The position numbers and the translations under genes are program-made. The notes below the pieces were generated by a model that was not told the DNA's origin, did not search any database, and was given only the letters and a program-made list of their open reading frames with translations. Of a stretch of DNA of 64,000 nt, positions 53,164-63,813 are shown one piece after another. The stretch lies in assembly GCF_030316605.1 (NCBI RefSeq), contig NZ_CP127039.1, positions 1,976,289 to 2,040,288 on the forward strand, read 5' to 3'. Origin of the DNA: Spiroplasma ixodetis Y32 (GTDB lineage: Bacteria; Bacillota_I; Bacilli_A; Mycoplasmatales; VBWQ01). Numbering within the stretch: the stretch's first letter is position 1; every line of letters begins with the position of its first letter.

Positions 53164-53756
53164 CTAATTTTCCAATCTAATTATTACATGACGGTTATAA
53201 CCTATACCTTCAGAAAACTTAATATTCCTTCAATATTTTTAACTATTTCATGTATAATTTTTCTTTGGTTATTAGGCATTAATTCAAAATGAAACATTTC
53301 TTTACTTATTCTTATTTTTTTTATAATTTCATATATTCTAATTTTTAAATTTTGTTTTTGAATATTTAAATAATTATTAACATTTATTACTATTTGATAG
53401 TTTCTTTTAAATTTTGTTTTTAAATAAGTAATAAGTAAATTTTGTAAAGCACTAATTGTATAACCTTTTTTGCCAATTAAAATTGAATTTTTATTCTTAC
53501 AATTAATATTAATATAAAATTTATTGCCATTTAATATTATTTCTTCTTGATAATTTTTTATATTAAAAAGTTCCAATAAATCATGTCATTTATCATTCAA
53601 ATAATTTTTAACATCATTTTCGTTAAAAATAAAAATTTTAGTAATGGTTTTAAATAAACGTTTTTCTATACCTAATTTTATATAAAATGTCTTGGGGGAT
53701 AAATTTTTGATAGTTTTTTCTAAATCAAAATTTTTTTTAAATGATTTAATTTCCAT
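53164..53756 (-). pseudogene. jag: Jag/KhpB-like RNA-binding protein with a C-terminal frameshift
   Basis: The Jag N-terminal domain (KNLSPKTFYIKLGIEKRLF) is followed by a KH domain (SILIGKKGYTISALQNLL) and an R3H domain (ELMPNNQRKIIHEIVKN). In the sequence as given the frame ends at TAG 53202-53204 (184 residues), but one missing T in the TTTT near 53216 restores SEGIGYNRHVIIRLEN, the standard end of R3H/Jag proteins, to a stop at 53164. The R3H arginine-histidine pair is therefore lost unless the base is restored. ATG at 53754-53756 with GGAGA upstream. Located between yidC and mnmE as usual. Confidence 0.8.
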
Positions 53757-53780
53757 TTTTTTTCTCCACATTATAATAAA

Positions 53781-54962
53781 TTACTTATTTTTTTTAGGTT
53801 GAACAACTATTTCAGATTTTGTAAATATCTTTTTAATCTTACTTGAAAATGGTGTACTAATTGTACCATTTTTTTTATAACGACTATGTTTATGTTTATT
53901 ATAGTAATGAAAACCAAGAGTTTGAAATATTTGTAATATTCCAGAAATAATTCAATAAATGCCTAATCCTGAAGGAGCAACACATACATAAAATAAAAAC
54001 ATAAAAATCATAACGCTTTGAATAATAACTTGTTTTTTTAATGCAGCTTTTGCTTCTTTAGTTTTAATCTTCTGTCGCGAACGATTTAAAAACATCGGTA
54101 ATAACATAGAAACTAATTGTGTTGGTATATATATAACAATAATTATTAAATACATAAATTCGCCATGGGTAACCATAGTTCATGGTTGTTCAACTAAACT
54201 AATAGCACCAACAACAGTATTTTTTAATAAATTAGTTGATTTCATAACAGTAAACATAGCTGTTAAGAAAGGAAGTGATAAAAACATTGGAATAAAAGCA
54301 GCCATTGGATTTATTCCTTCTTTTTTATAAATAGCCATTAATTCCATTTGTTGTTTTTGTTTTGCACTTGGATCACGTGAATGTTTATATTTGGCTTGAA
54401 TTTCGGAAGTTTTCATTTGCACTGATTGCATTTTTTCCTGATTTTGTTGGGCTTTAAAAGTAAATACTAATGTAATAAGTTTAATAATTAACGTTGTAAA
54501 AATAATAGCAAAAATAACACTTACTGATCAATATTTTGAATTTACATCAACTCCACCACTTAATCCAGCAGAAATACTAACTAAGATTCAAGCAATTGGA
54601 TAAACAAACATTCCAAAGAACGGTGATTTAGTTTGCGTTCAAGCTTCACTTCATGTTCTAATCCCTGTAAATCCATATTCATAAATATTATTACCATTAA
54701 AATGAAAAATGTGATTTTTTGCTACATCACTGTTACCAATAAGTAATTCAAAAAAAACAGCCGCTACATTATATCTTTGAAAATCATAAGCTGAAATAAC
54801 ATCACTAGTTGCAACATTAGGATCACCCATAGTCTGACCACAACCTCAAAGTGTTGACATCAATAAAAAAGTCCCTAAAATAATTTTAGTTCATTTTCAT
54901 GTTATTTTTAATCAAACGTTTTTTTTCTGTTGTTCAGGAAATAAAAACTTTTTATATTGCAT
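53781..54962 (-). CDS. yidC: Membrane protein insertase YidC
   Basis: A 393-residue insertase. A lipoprotein-like leader (LGTFLLMSTLWGCG) is followed by an extracytoplasmic segment of about 80 residues that is unusual for Gram-positive YidC, then the conserved core: VSVIFAIIFTTLIIKLITLV, a cytoplasmic basic hairpin (QMKTSEIQAKYKHSRDP), and NPMAAFIPMFLSLPFLTAMF. The tail is basic (KPKKNK-type), suited to ribosome contact. Positioned between rnpA and jag, the canonical order. Confidence 0.95.
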
Positions 54963-54975
54963 TAAATTTACTCTC

Positions 54976-55305
54976 CTATAATGGGATTTTCATTAAAAGA
55001 CGTAATAAAGAACTAAGATTTTCTTCATATGTATTAGATAAATAATTTTTTCTAATCATAATTACTATATCTACTGGTCAATCTTTTTTAATATCTACTA
55101 ACATTCCTCGTACTTGACGTTTAATCTTATTACGTGCAAAAGCAAAACGAACTAGTTTTTTTCCTACTGATACACCTACTCGTATAGTCTCAAAATCTAT
55201 TCTATTCATATAATAGATAAAAAATTGACCATTTGAAATACTTTTTCCTTCATTAATTAAATATTTAAAATGATGATTTTTCAAAAGGCGGTATTTTTTT
55301 TCCAT
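54976..55305 (-). CDS. rnpA: Ribonuclease P protein component
   Basis: 109 residues. MEKKYRLLKNHHFKYLINEG leads to the RNR signature region VRFAFARNKIKRQVRGMLVD (residues 52-72). TGA at 55078 is Trp; without it the protein would stop at 75 residues. Binds the RNase P RNA for 5' maturation of tRNAs. Confidence 0.95.
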
Positions 55306-55334
55306 ATTTTGTTCACCTTATTTTATTTTTTAAA

Positions 55335-55469
55335 CTATGCTGTTAATTTTTTACGTCCTCTTTGACGTCTTCTTTTAATAACATTAACCCCTGTTGCAGA
55401 TTTCATTCTTGCAAAAAAACCATGAGTTTTTTGATGTTTTCTCTTACTTGGTTGATATGTCGGTTTCAT
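55335..55469 (-). CDS. rpmH: 50S ribosomal protein L34
   Basis: 44 residues: [20 protein letters not shown], then RMKSATG and a very basic end [13 protein letters not shown]. Preceded by AAGGAG at normal spacing. First gene of the conserved origin-side operon. Confidence 0.97.
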   Translation of the reverse strand: MKPTYQPSKRKHQKTHGFFARMKSATGVNVIKRRRQRGRKKLTA

Positions 55470-55514
55470 TTTTTTCTCCTTTTTTTAAAATTCTAATAAA
55501 AAATCATTAAGAGT

Positions 55515-55543
55515 ATTCTAACATAATATTTATATCTTAACAA
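55515..55543 (-). promoter_or_regulatory. rpmH operon promoter
   Basis: TTGTTA (55538-55543), 17 nt, TAGAAT (55515-55520), about 46 nt upstream of rpmH. The IS481-like insertion begins 20 bp further upstream and leaves the promoter intact. Confidence 0.55.
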
Positions 55544-56930
55544 ATTATTCTGTTTATTTTTATGTAGATTAGACACACTTTTTGGACTAATAAAAGTTTT
55601 TATAACTTTATATTATTAGTTGAGGTGTAGTTTAAAATGAAATATTTAATTAATAGTGCTGATTTTACTAAATTTGATTATAAATTTAACAAGTTTGTAG
55701 AAAAGTATAAAAATGATAAAAATATTAATAAAGTTAATATTTATTATCGTAAATTTAAAAAATTTTGTTTTATTTTTAAAAATAAAAATTCTTGTAAAGA
55801 AATAATTTCTCAATTATATATGCCAAAGCAAACTTTTTATTATTGAGCTAAACATTTTTATAATATTTTCTACAAAAATAAACCTTTTGAAGAATTATTA
55901 TTTAAATCAACAAAACCTAAAAATATTAAATATTTGTATAATTTGGAATTATCAGAAAAATTTATAAATTATTTTGTTCAGTATAAAGAAGAGTTTGGTA
56001 TAGGTGCTTTTCAATTTTGTTATTTAATAAGACATATTGATGATATTAGGTTTAATTTTTTGCCAAAACCTCGGTTAAAACTATATATCGTTGATTAAAA
56101 CGTTTTGGTTTTTATTCACAAAAAACTATTAAGAAAAAAATGGAATGGCAACACTTTTTAGGACTATTTTTTGGTAGACATTTGTGCTTGGTATTTGATG
56201 GGGGTTAAGTAGTTTAGAGTGCTGTGAATTCTTATGTTGTTATATCAGTTGATGTAATCAAATAATTCTAATTTTAATTGGATTAATGATGTAAAATTTC
56301 TATCATTAATAAATTCTGTCTTAAAAGTTTTGAAAGTTGCTTCAGCAATAGCATTATCATAAGGACAGCCTTTTTTGCTTAAAGAACGATTAATATTGAA
56401 TACTAATAAAAGTTTATCACCCATTTTATTGTTAAATTCATTGCCGCGATCACTATGAAATATTTCAATATCTTTTAAACAGCGATTTAATTGCATAAAT
56501 GCTTGATTTACTATAATGATGCATCTTTTTTTAACTCCAACACTATGTCCAAAATAATTTCGCGGTTAAATAGGTCAATTAATAAGCAAATATAGTTTCA
56601 TTTACCATTAATTTGAACATAAGTTAAATCACTAACAATAACTTCATTTTTAATTCTATTATTAAAGTTTCTATTAACAAGATTGGTTATTTTACTATCA
56701 TTGACTTTATTATGATGATTTTTGAATGATAATTTAGTGTATTTTGATATTAAATTATGCTTATTCATAATTTCTTTAATTTTTCTGCGTGATAAATAAA
56801 TTTCTTGGTTTGCTAGTATGACTTTTAATCTTCTTGTTTCATAAACTTCTTTATTTTCTTTAAAAGCACTAATAACAGCTTGTTCATAAATATTATTTTG
56901 ATTTTTTTCTTTTTTCTTTAAATTAAAATA

Positions 56931-57870
56931 GGCTTTTCTCCCTTTATGTACTATTTTTAAATTTTATCACATAAATGTTGAGAAAAGCCTATCTACGGAC
57001 TTCTCCCCACATTTTTAAATGAAACATAGCATTACAGTTTCAAAAGTAGGTATCTTGTTGAATTTATATGCAGCTTCTTTGGCATATAAATGAACATGAT
57101 GTTTTGCAACTTTGATATGTGTTTTAAATGTTCTTCGTATATGTTTTCATACTGATTCAATTTGATTGGTATTTACGCCAATTTTTGAAACATAACCATC
57201 TTGATGGTTAACTGTTTTGTGATTAGGGAAAAGTGATTTGAAATCACGATATCCTTTTCAAGAATCAGTATGTACATCACACTTTGAAGAAATATGGTTT
57301 CTTGCAAACTGCAAAAGATTTTTACTTTTTGCGTTTTTGATTACTTTCACAATTAAATTATTGGTTGTTTTTTCATAAATCCCAACAATTAATGTTTTAT
57401 TTATCAAAGATCTTCCTTGTTTTTTAAAACCCATATGTGAAAGATACATTTCATCCATTTGCACTATGCCCTCAACAATAAATTGATGTTCTTGTTTGGC
57501 AATACGATTTCTGATTTCATGACCCATTCTTCAAGCAGTTTTCAAAGTCACACCCAATTCTTTTGCAACATCAGTTGATGTAATTCCATGTTTGGTGTTT
57601 ATTCATCTAAAGATGAGATAAAATCAAAATCTCAAAGGTGTTTGTAACTTGTAAAAATGGTGCCATGAAGAATACTAAATGTTTGATGACATTTCAAACA
57701 TCTTATTCTTCTTAAATTAGAAGTATTCAAACTTGTTCAAGAACACATGATACATTTGTTTTTCTTCAAACTTGCTATATATTTTAAACAATCCTGTTCT
57801 GTTTGAAAAGCATTGTTGAACTCATTCAATTTCATTGTTTCCTCCACAAGTACATGTGGGGAGAAGTCCG
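56931..57870 (-). mobile_element. IS1595-family element, copy 7
   Basis: 940 bp, ends at 56931 and 57870, perfect duplication TTAAAATA (56923-56930 and 57871-57878). Inserted within IS3 copy 3. Confidence 0.92.
57015..57835 (-). pseudogene. IS1595-family transposase, frameshifted
   Basis: 821 nt: the A6 run (CTTGTAAAAAATGG) has five A near 57650, and a G to A change precedes it (TTTGTAACTTG). The catalytic half is otherwise intact. Confidence 0.85.
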
Positions 57871-57955
57871 TTAAAATAATATGTTGATTTAGAGAGTTTT
57901 AAAAAACGACACATTGTGCGAATTTTATATTTAGATTTATTTTTAACAATAATTT

Positions 57956-58234
57956 CTATTTTCTGCCTATTATTAGTGCTGCTTGCTTTAAAATATCATT
58001 TACCATTCGTAACTGTTTTAATTCTTTATTTGCTTGAATTAATTGTTTTTCTAAATCAGAAAGATTATCTTTAGTTTTAAAACTACCTGAATTAGTAAAT
58101 TGCTTAATTCATTTATAAGTAACTGATCTTGTAACATTATACTCTTTAACAAGGCAAGATATTGATTTGCCACTTTGATATAAAGCTACTATTTGCTTTT
58201 TAAATTCGTCGGTATATGAGTTAATATTGGCCAT
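57956..58234 (-). CDS. IS3-family transposase OrfA
   Basis: 92 residues, MANINSYTDEFKKQIVALY (Thr2 to Ala here, and Ala to Asp/Ser changes near NVTRSVTYKW). The frame is intact. Confidence 0.8.
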
Positions 58235-58687
58235 AATTATAATTCCTTTCTTTTCACTAATTTGTTCACTTGTCTACGTAATTAGTGTCCAATAAAGTGT
58301 AACCCCCCATCCAGGGAATTAAAATTAAAAGAATTAGAACTGATAATGGCAGTTAATATGTTAATACATCTTGTGGAAAACCACAAAGGAATCGTTGATT
58401 TACAAATTTTTGTAATAAAAAAGGTATAGTTCATGAAACTACACCGTTTAGATCACCACAGAGTAATGGTAAGATTGAAAGATTTCATAAAAATTGAAGT
58501 AATTTATTTGAAATAAAAACATATTTAAATAGTGATTTTAGTTTATTTCAAAAATTAGTTAATTCTTTTCAAGAATATTATAACAATTCTAAACCACATA
58601 AATCATTAGGGTTAATGACTCCTATGGATTATTTTGATAAACTTTTATTAGATGGAAAATAGTACAAAATGTCTGTACTACCTTACA

Positions 58688-58875
58688 TTCTGTTTATTTT
58701 TAATAATAACAATATTAGTTTAACAAAAAAAATAAATCATTTATAATATTAAATAATAAATATTATTTTTTTTATTTTTTTTAAAAGTATAATACAGATT
58801 ATAATTATAAAAAAGTTATCAACATTAATCCACAATTTATCCACAATAATTATATTAATTAAAGAGGTTTTTAAA
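58688..58875. other. oriC: Origin of replication (oriC), first copy
   Basis: Directly upstream of dnaA. DnaA boxes TTATCAACA (58816-58824), TAATCCACA (58826-58834) and TTATCCACA (58837-58845, perfect) stand beside an AT-only stretch. TATAAT (58788-58793) is a likely -10 for dnaA. A further pair lies in the dnaA-dnaN gap. Sequence 63814-64000 repeats this region with one T fewer. Confidence 0.85.
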
Positions 58876-60255
58876 ATGAATGACACTCATAATAAACGAG
58901 AAAAGTTTCAAAATATTTGAAATAAAGTTAGAAATTTTCTTCAATATGATGAAATGATTGATCCAAGTATTTTTAATAACTATATTAAAAACACTTATAT
59001 TTATGATATTTTTGAAAATAAATGTTTAATTATTGTTGATTCACTATTTGCAAAAGAAATTTTAACTAAAAATATAACATTTAAAGTTAAAGAAATTTTG
59101 GAAAGAATTATTCAACAAAATCTTCAAATTGAATTTTTAGAACTTAATGAAGCAAAGAAACAAAAAATATATGTAGAAAAAGATTTTGTTGAATTTAATA
59201 AATTGCAACAAATTAAAAAACAATTTCAATTTAATAACTTTGTTAAAGGTGAATCAAATAACGATGCTTATCAAGCAGCATTTTCAATTACCATAGAACT
59301 TGGTAGGTATTGAAATCCCTTATTTATCTATGGTAATTCTGGATTAGGAAAAACACATTTACTTCATGCTATTGAAAATGAAATACTAACAAAATATAAT
59401 AATCAAAAAAAAGTACTTTACTTATCTTCTGAAGAATTTGGCCGCATGGTACCAGAAATTATTAAACAAAATATTAATGATATTGAAAAATTTAAAGATT
59501 CATTTAATCAATACGATGTTATTCTCGTTGATGATATTCAATTTTTAGCTAATCGTAGTAAAACAAATGAAATATTTTTTCATATATTTAATAGCTTTGT
59601 TAACAAACAAAAACAAATTGTTATTACATCAGATAAACATCCTGATGATTTATATGGTTTTGAAGAAAGAAATGTTTCAAGATTTCAAAGTGGTTTAAGT
59701 GTTGGTATTGATTCACCAGATTTTGAAACTTCATTAATTATTTTAAAAGAAAAAATTAAGTCTTTAAATTATGATCCAAGAATTTTTACTGAAGAATCTT
59801 TAAGTTTTATTGCTTTAAATTTTAATAGTGATGTTAGAAAATTGGAGGGAGCATTAAATAGATTAATTTTTTACAGCATTTTATATATAAAGCCTAATCA
59901 TTTAATAGTGCTTGAAGACGTTATGAAAGCTTTTAAAACATCAAATACTTCATTAAAAGAAAAACTAACTATTAAAAAAATTAAAACAATTGTATCTGAA
60001 TATTATAATATTCCAATCAAATTATTGATTAGTACTTCTAGAGTTAAAACAATAACAATAGCACGCCATGTAGCAATGTATTTAATAAAAACACTTTTAA
60101 ATGAATCATATACAAAAATTGGTTCTGAATTTGGAGGTAAAGATCATACAACAGTAATGAATGCTTATAACAAAATTAAAAAAAATATTGAAACTAATTA
60201 TGAATTTAAAAAAAATATTGAAAGATTATCACGTGAATGTTTAAAACACAATTAA
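58876..60255 (+). CDS. dnaA: Chromosomal replication initiator DnaA
   Basis: A 459-residue initiator with GAGG before the ATG. Domain I (residues 1-80), linker, then the AAA+ domain: Walker A IYGNSGLGKTHLLHA, Walker B VILVDDIQFLANRSKT, sensor I ITSDKHPDDL, arginine-finger region RFQSGLSVGI, and sensor II NSDVRKLEGALNRL. Domain IV has TIARHVAMYL and the DNA-recognition signature GGKDHTTVMNAYNKI. The frame is intact. DnaA binds the 9-bp boxes on both sides and opens the origin. This copy is followed by a broken dnaN, and a second oriC begins at 63814. Confidence 0.97.
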
Positions 60256-60327
60256 TCCACTATTTTAATCATAAATTATTAACATATAAAATCCTGATTT
60301 TTTACTTATTTTATAAGTTAAAATTAG

Positions 60328-60346
60328 TTATTCACATTAATCCACA
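60328..60346 (+). promoter_or_regulatory. DnaA boxes in the dnaA-dnaN gap
   Basis: TTATTCACA (60328-60336) and TTAATCCACA (60337-60346) stand next to each other, followed by an AT-only stretch. Together with the boxes upstream of dnaA they form the usual bipartite origin. Confidence 0.6.
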
Positions 60347-60434
60347 TTATAATATTATTAATATTTAAACAAATAATAGTAATTAATATATATAATATAT
60401 ATTAATTATTAATGTTTAAAAATGAGAGATATTT

Positions 60435-60812
60435 ATGAAAATCGAAATCAAAAGTTCTATATTATTCAAAATAATAAAAAAAATAATAAAAATAACATTT
60501 TCTAATAACAATTACGAAGAATTATCTTGTTTTTTATTAGAAGTTGAAAAAGAAAAAATAATTTTAACCGCATCTAACGGTAATTTATCATTAAAATATG
60601 AACTAAATAATAATGAAAAATATTTAAAAATATTAAATATTGGTTCAGTATTAATTAATACTAAAATTATTTATGATATTTTTAGTAAATTAGAAGATGA
60701 ATGAATTTTATTTGAACTTAAAATGGCTTTTCTCCCTTTATGTACTATTTTTAAATTTTATCACATAAATGCTGAGAAAAGCCTATCTACGGACTTCTCC
60801 CCACATTTTTAA
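60435..60812 (+). pseudogene. dnaN: dnaN (sliding clamp), truncated by an IS1595 copy
   Basis: Begins MKIEIKSSILFKIIKKIIK with GAGATATTT before the ATG. About 97 of an expected 370 or so codons (up to WILFELK) remain before the IS1595 end at 60725. The frame then continues 28 codons into the IS (AFLPLCTIFKFYHINAEKSL) to TAA 60810-60812. Only part of the first clamp domain is present, so it cannot form a ring. A complete dnaN must exist elsewhere, presumably after the second dnaA. Confidence 0.9.
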
Positions 60813-60831
60813 ATGAAACATAGCATTACAG

Positions 60832-62213
60832 GGCATTGGTTAGATAAGTTTACTTTCTTGTCTTCAAATCTGTACAAATTGGTTTGGAGACATTTTTAAT
60901 CGTAAAATCATTCTATCATTATTTCATCAGTTAATAAATTTTCTTAATGCTTCTGTGAAATGTTTAATGCTATTAAACTTGTTACCAAACATAATTTTAA
61001 AATCTCTTTTGATTCAGCGATTTAAACATTCACTTACTTGGTTGCCTTTAAATCCTGATAAACTTTTTGAATGAATTAAAGTTTTACTTTTATTAAAACT
61101 ATTTGTAACTATTTTACTAGTATTACCTGAACCTAAATCAGACTGGATAAATGTTGCAAATATTTTATGTTCTTTACGACTTGCCTTTGTTACTTGATTA
61201 AGAACATTTAAAATGGTTATTGCATTTTCACTTTTATTAATTTTTCAACCAACTATAGCATTACTATTCATATCTGTAGCAATTTCTAATAATAATTTAG
61301 TTTTTTTATTATTAATAATTAATTCTTTAAATCAAGTACCATCGATGCCAACTTTTTCAAGATAAGTATTACTGGTAAAATTATGTTTTAATAAATCTTG
61401 GAAATTTGATTTTAAGGAATTAGATTTCGCTCTACGCTGTTTTTTGGGTTTGGTTAATAGTTTGATATTATTATCTTCTAATAACCTCATAATGCTGTTT
61501 TTACTGCATTTAAGATTGGTGTTGTTTTTCTTTAATTCTAATCTCACCTTTTCTAAACTAGTAATTTTAATTATTTTATCTTTGTTGCTAATAACAACAA
61601 TTTTATTTAATTCTTTTAATAACTCATTATCAATTTTTGTTTGATATTTCTTTTTACCGTTTTTTATTCATTTATAATATGCAACTTTACTGATAGGTAA
61701 CAAACTAATTATGTCATTAATTCCATAATTTTTATTTCTATATTTATCAACTATTAAAAAACATTTACTTTTCAATAATTTACTATTTAAAATATTTTGA
61801 TTGTTTTTTAATTCTTTATCACAGAATTGTTTTTGTCTTAAAAATTCATTTTTTATTTTTTCTTTTAGTAGTGACTTTTTGAGTTTTTTATTTTCAAGTT
61901 TTAAATTTTTATCTTTGATATTCACTTTATCTATTTGATGATTTGTTTGAAAAGTATGAATAGTAATTAATTTATTATTTTTTTGATATTTTTTTACTCA
62001 ATTATAAATTAATGATCTGGTTGATAATTGATATTTGGTTTTAATATCAATGGTTTTTAATTTTTTAATGACTACATATTCATTTAAAACATCTAGTTTA
62101 ATTTTTCTTGTATAAACTTTATATTTCATCTTTACTCCTTAACTATTAATTATTTAAACTAATCATACTGTCTAGATTAAAAATTATAGGAGTAAACTTA
62201 ACTAACTTATGCC
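60832..62213 (-). mobile_element. IS3-like element with a single long ORF, copy 2
   Basis: GGCATTGGTTAGATAAG at 60832 and the inverse of GGCATAAGTTAGTTAAG at 62213; 3-bp duplication CAG (60829-60831 and 62214-62216); 1,382 bp. The transposase is intact. Confidence 0.88.
60840..62129 (-). CDS. IS3-like transposase, single ORF of 429 aa
   Basis: Behind TAAGGAGTAAAG. An N-terminal HTH (IDIKTKYQLSTRSLIYNWV, residues 27-45), a Lys-rich helical linker (NIKDKNLKLENKKLKKS), a second HTH-like region (YGINDIISLLPISKVAYYKW), then an rve-type core: VGIDGTWFKELI (D1), FIQSDLGSGNTSK (D2) and the GFKGNQVSECLNRWIKRDF segment with the final E. The layout is that of an IS3 OrfAB fused without frameshifting. 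TGA is read as Trp at several points, including 61332 and 61668. Likely active. Confidence 0.8.
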
Positions 62214-63050
62214 CAGTTTCAAAAGTAGGTATCTTGTTGAATTTATATGCAGCTTCTTTGGCATATAAATGAACATGATGTTTTGCAACTTTGATATGTG
62301 TTTTAAATGTTCTTCGTATATGTTTTCATACTGATTCAATTTGATTGGTATTTACGCCAATTTTTGAAACATAACCATCTTGATGGTTAACTGTTTTGTG
62401 ATTAGGGAAAAGTGATTTGAAATCACGATATCCTTTTCAAGAATCAGTATGTACATCACACTTTGAAGAAATATGGTTTCTTGCAAACTGCAAAAGATTT
62501 TTACTTTTTGCGTTTTTGATTACTTTCACAATTAAATTATTGATTGTTTTTTCATAAATCCCAACAATTAATGTTTTATTTATCAAAGATCTTCCTTGTT
62601 TTTTAAAACCCATATGTGAAAGATACATTTCATCCATTTGCACTATGCCCTCAACAATAAATTGATGTTCTTGTTTGACAATACGATTTCTGATTTCATG
62701 ACCCATTCTTCAAGCAGTTTTCAAAGTCACACCCAATTCTTTTGCAACATCAGTTGATGTAATTCCATGTTTGGTGTTTATTCATCTAAAGATGAGATAA
62801 AATCAAAATCTCAAAGGTGTTTGTGACTTGTAAAAAATGGTGCCATGAAGAATACTAAATGTTTGATGACATTTCAAACATCTTATTCTTCTTAAATTAG
62901 AAGTATTCAAACTTGTTCAAGAACACATGATACATTTGTTTTTCTTCAAACTTGCTATATATTTTAAACAATCCTGTTCTGTTTGAAAAGCATTATTGAA
63001 CTCATTCAATTTCATTGTTTCCTCCACAAGTACATGTGGGGAGAAGTCCG

Positions 63051-63439
63051 TTTTATATTTAGATTTATTTTTAACAATAATTTCTATTTTCTGCCTATTA
63101 TTAGTGCTGCTTGCTTTAAAATATCATTTCCCATTCGTAACTGTTTTAATTCTTTATTTGCTTGAATTAATTGTTTTTCTAAATCAGAAAGATTATCTTT
63201 AGTTTTAAAACTACCTGAATTAGTAAATTGCTTAATTCATTTATAAGTAACTGCTCTTGTAACATTATACTCTTTAACAAGGCAAGATATTTGATTTACC
63301 ACTTTGATATAAAGCTACTATTTGCTTTTTAAATTCGTCGGTATATGAATTAATATTGGTCATAATTATAATTCCTTTCTTTTCACTAATTTGTTCACTT
63401 GTCTACGTAATTAGTGTCCAATAAAGTGTAACCCATCCA
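63051..63439 (-). mobile_element. IS3-family fragment (orfA end), duplicated segment
   Basis: Equivalent to 57923-58313. It begins inside the orfA-orfB junction immediately after the IS1595 end and runs to CCATCCA at 63439. Marks the start of the repeated unit. Confidence 0.85.
63084..63363 (-). pseudogene. IS3-family transposase OrfA, frameshifted
   Basis: Same as the other OrfA copies but with one extra T in GATATTTGATTTACC near 63291, which breaks the frame after about 24 codons. Confidence 0.8.
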
Positions 63440-63813
63440 GGGAATTAAAATTAAAAGAATTAGAACTGATAATGGTAGTCAATATGTTAATACATCTTGT
63501 GGAAAACCGCAAAGGAATCGTTGATTTACAAATTTTTGTAATAAAAAAGGTATAGTTCATGAAACTACACCGTTTAGATCACCACAGAGTAATGGTAAGA
63601 TTGAAAGATTTCATAAAAATTGAAGTAATTTATTTGAAGTAAAACCATATTTAAATAGTGATTTTAGTTTATTTCAAAAATTAGTTAATTCTTTTCAAGA
63701 ATATTATAACAATTCTAAACCACATAAATCATTAGGGTTAATGACTCCTATGAATTATTTTGATAAACTTTTATTAGATGAAAAATAGTCCAAAATGTCT
63801 GTACTACCTTACA
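63440..63813 (+). mobile_element. IS481/IS1202-like fragment, duplicated segment
   Basis: Equivalent to 58314-58687, ending TACA at 63813. It differs from it at several positions (GGTAGTC for GGCAGTT, CCGCAAAGG, GAAGTAAAACC, GAATTATTTTG) but shares the rare CATAAAAATTG variant, so the two segments descend from one duplication. Confidence 0.88.

Larger units (their letters stand above)
56164..57914 (-). pseudogene. IS3-family transposase OrfB, interrupted and frameshifted
   Basis: Split by the IS1595 copy. There are also small indels in the D2 region (TTTACTATAATGATGC and CCAAAATAATTTCG compared with the other copies), a Met-Gly change (NKMGDKLLL) and the loss of two bases near 56537. Inactive. 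Confidence 0.85.
56141..58313 (-). mobile_element. IS3-family (IS150-like) element, copy 3, interrupted by an IS1595 copy
   Basis: Left end TGGAATGGC at 56141, right end CCATCCA at 58313. The IS1595 copy at 56931-57870 is inserted in orfB with an 8-bp duplication. This is the outer shell of a three-level nest (IS1595 in IS3 in IS481-like). Confidence 0.9.
55637..58662 (+). pseudogene. IS481/IS1202-like transposase, split and deleted
   Basis: The N-terminal part (55637-56140) has an extra loss of one T in CCTTCGGTT near 56070. The C-terminal part (58314-58662) has a Q to stop change (GGCAGTTAATATG). The middle, with D1, is missing. Confidence 0.85.
55563..58687 (+). mobile_element. IS481/IS1202-like element, copy 4, split by an IS3 copy
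   Basis: TGTA at 55563, TACA at 58687. Flanked by TTCTGTTTATTTTTA on both sides (55548-55562 and 58688-58702). The interior from 56141 to 58313 is an IS3-family element, which also replaced about 200 bp of the transposase gene. It separates rpmH from the dnaA region. Confidence 0.88.
60809..63015 (-). pseudogene. IS1595-family transposase, split by an IS
   Basis: The reading frame from 63015 is intact up to the IS3-like insertion, which sits about 20 bp before the 3' end (inside the TTTGAAACTGTAATG segment). Only the last few residues are displaced, so the truncated product may be nearly full length. The A6 run has the correct length here. Confidence 0.8.
60725..63050 (-). mobile_element. 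IS1595-family element, copy 8, interrupted by an IS3-like element
   Basis: Ends GGCTTTTCTCCC (60725) and AAGTCCG (63050). Flanking 8-mers CTTAAAAT (dnaN side) and TTTTATAT (IS3 side) differ, as expected for a recombinant element at a duplication junction. Split at 60832-62213. Confidence 0.9.

Noticed and set aside
60725..60812. Fusion protein DnaN-IS as a functional product
   Set aside because: The IS-derived tail is the antisense of the element end and the clamp domain is incomplete, so a functional clamp cannot result.
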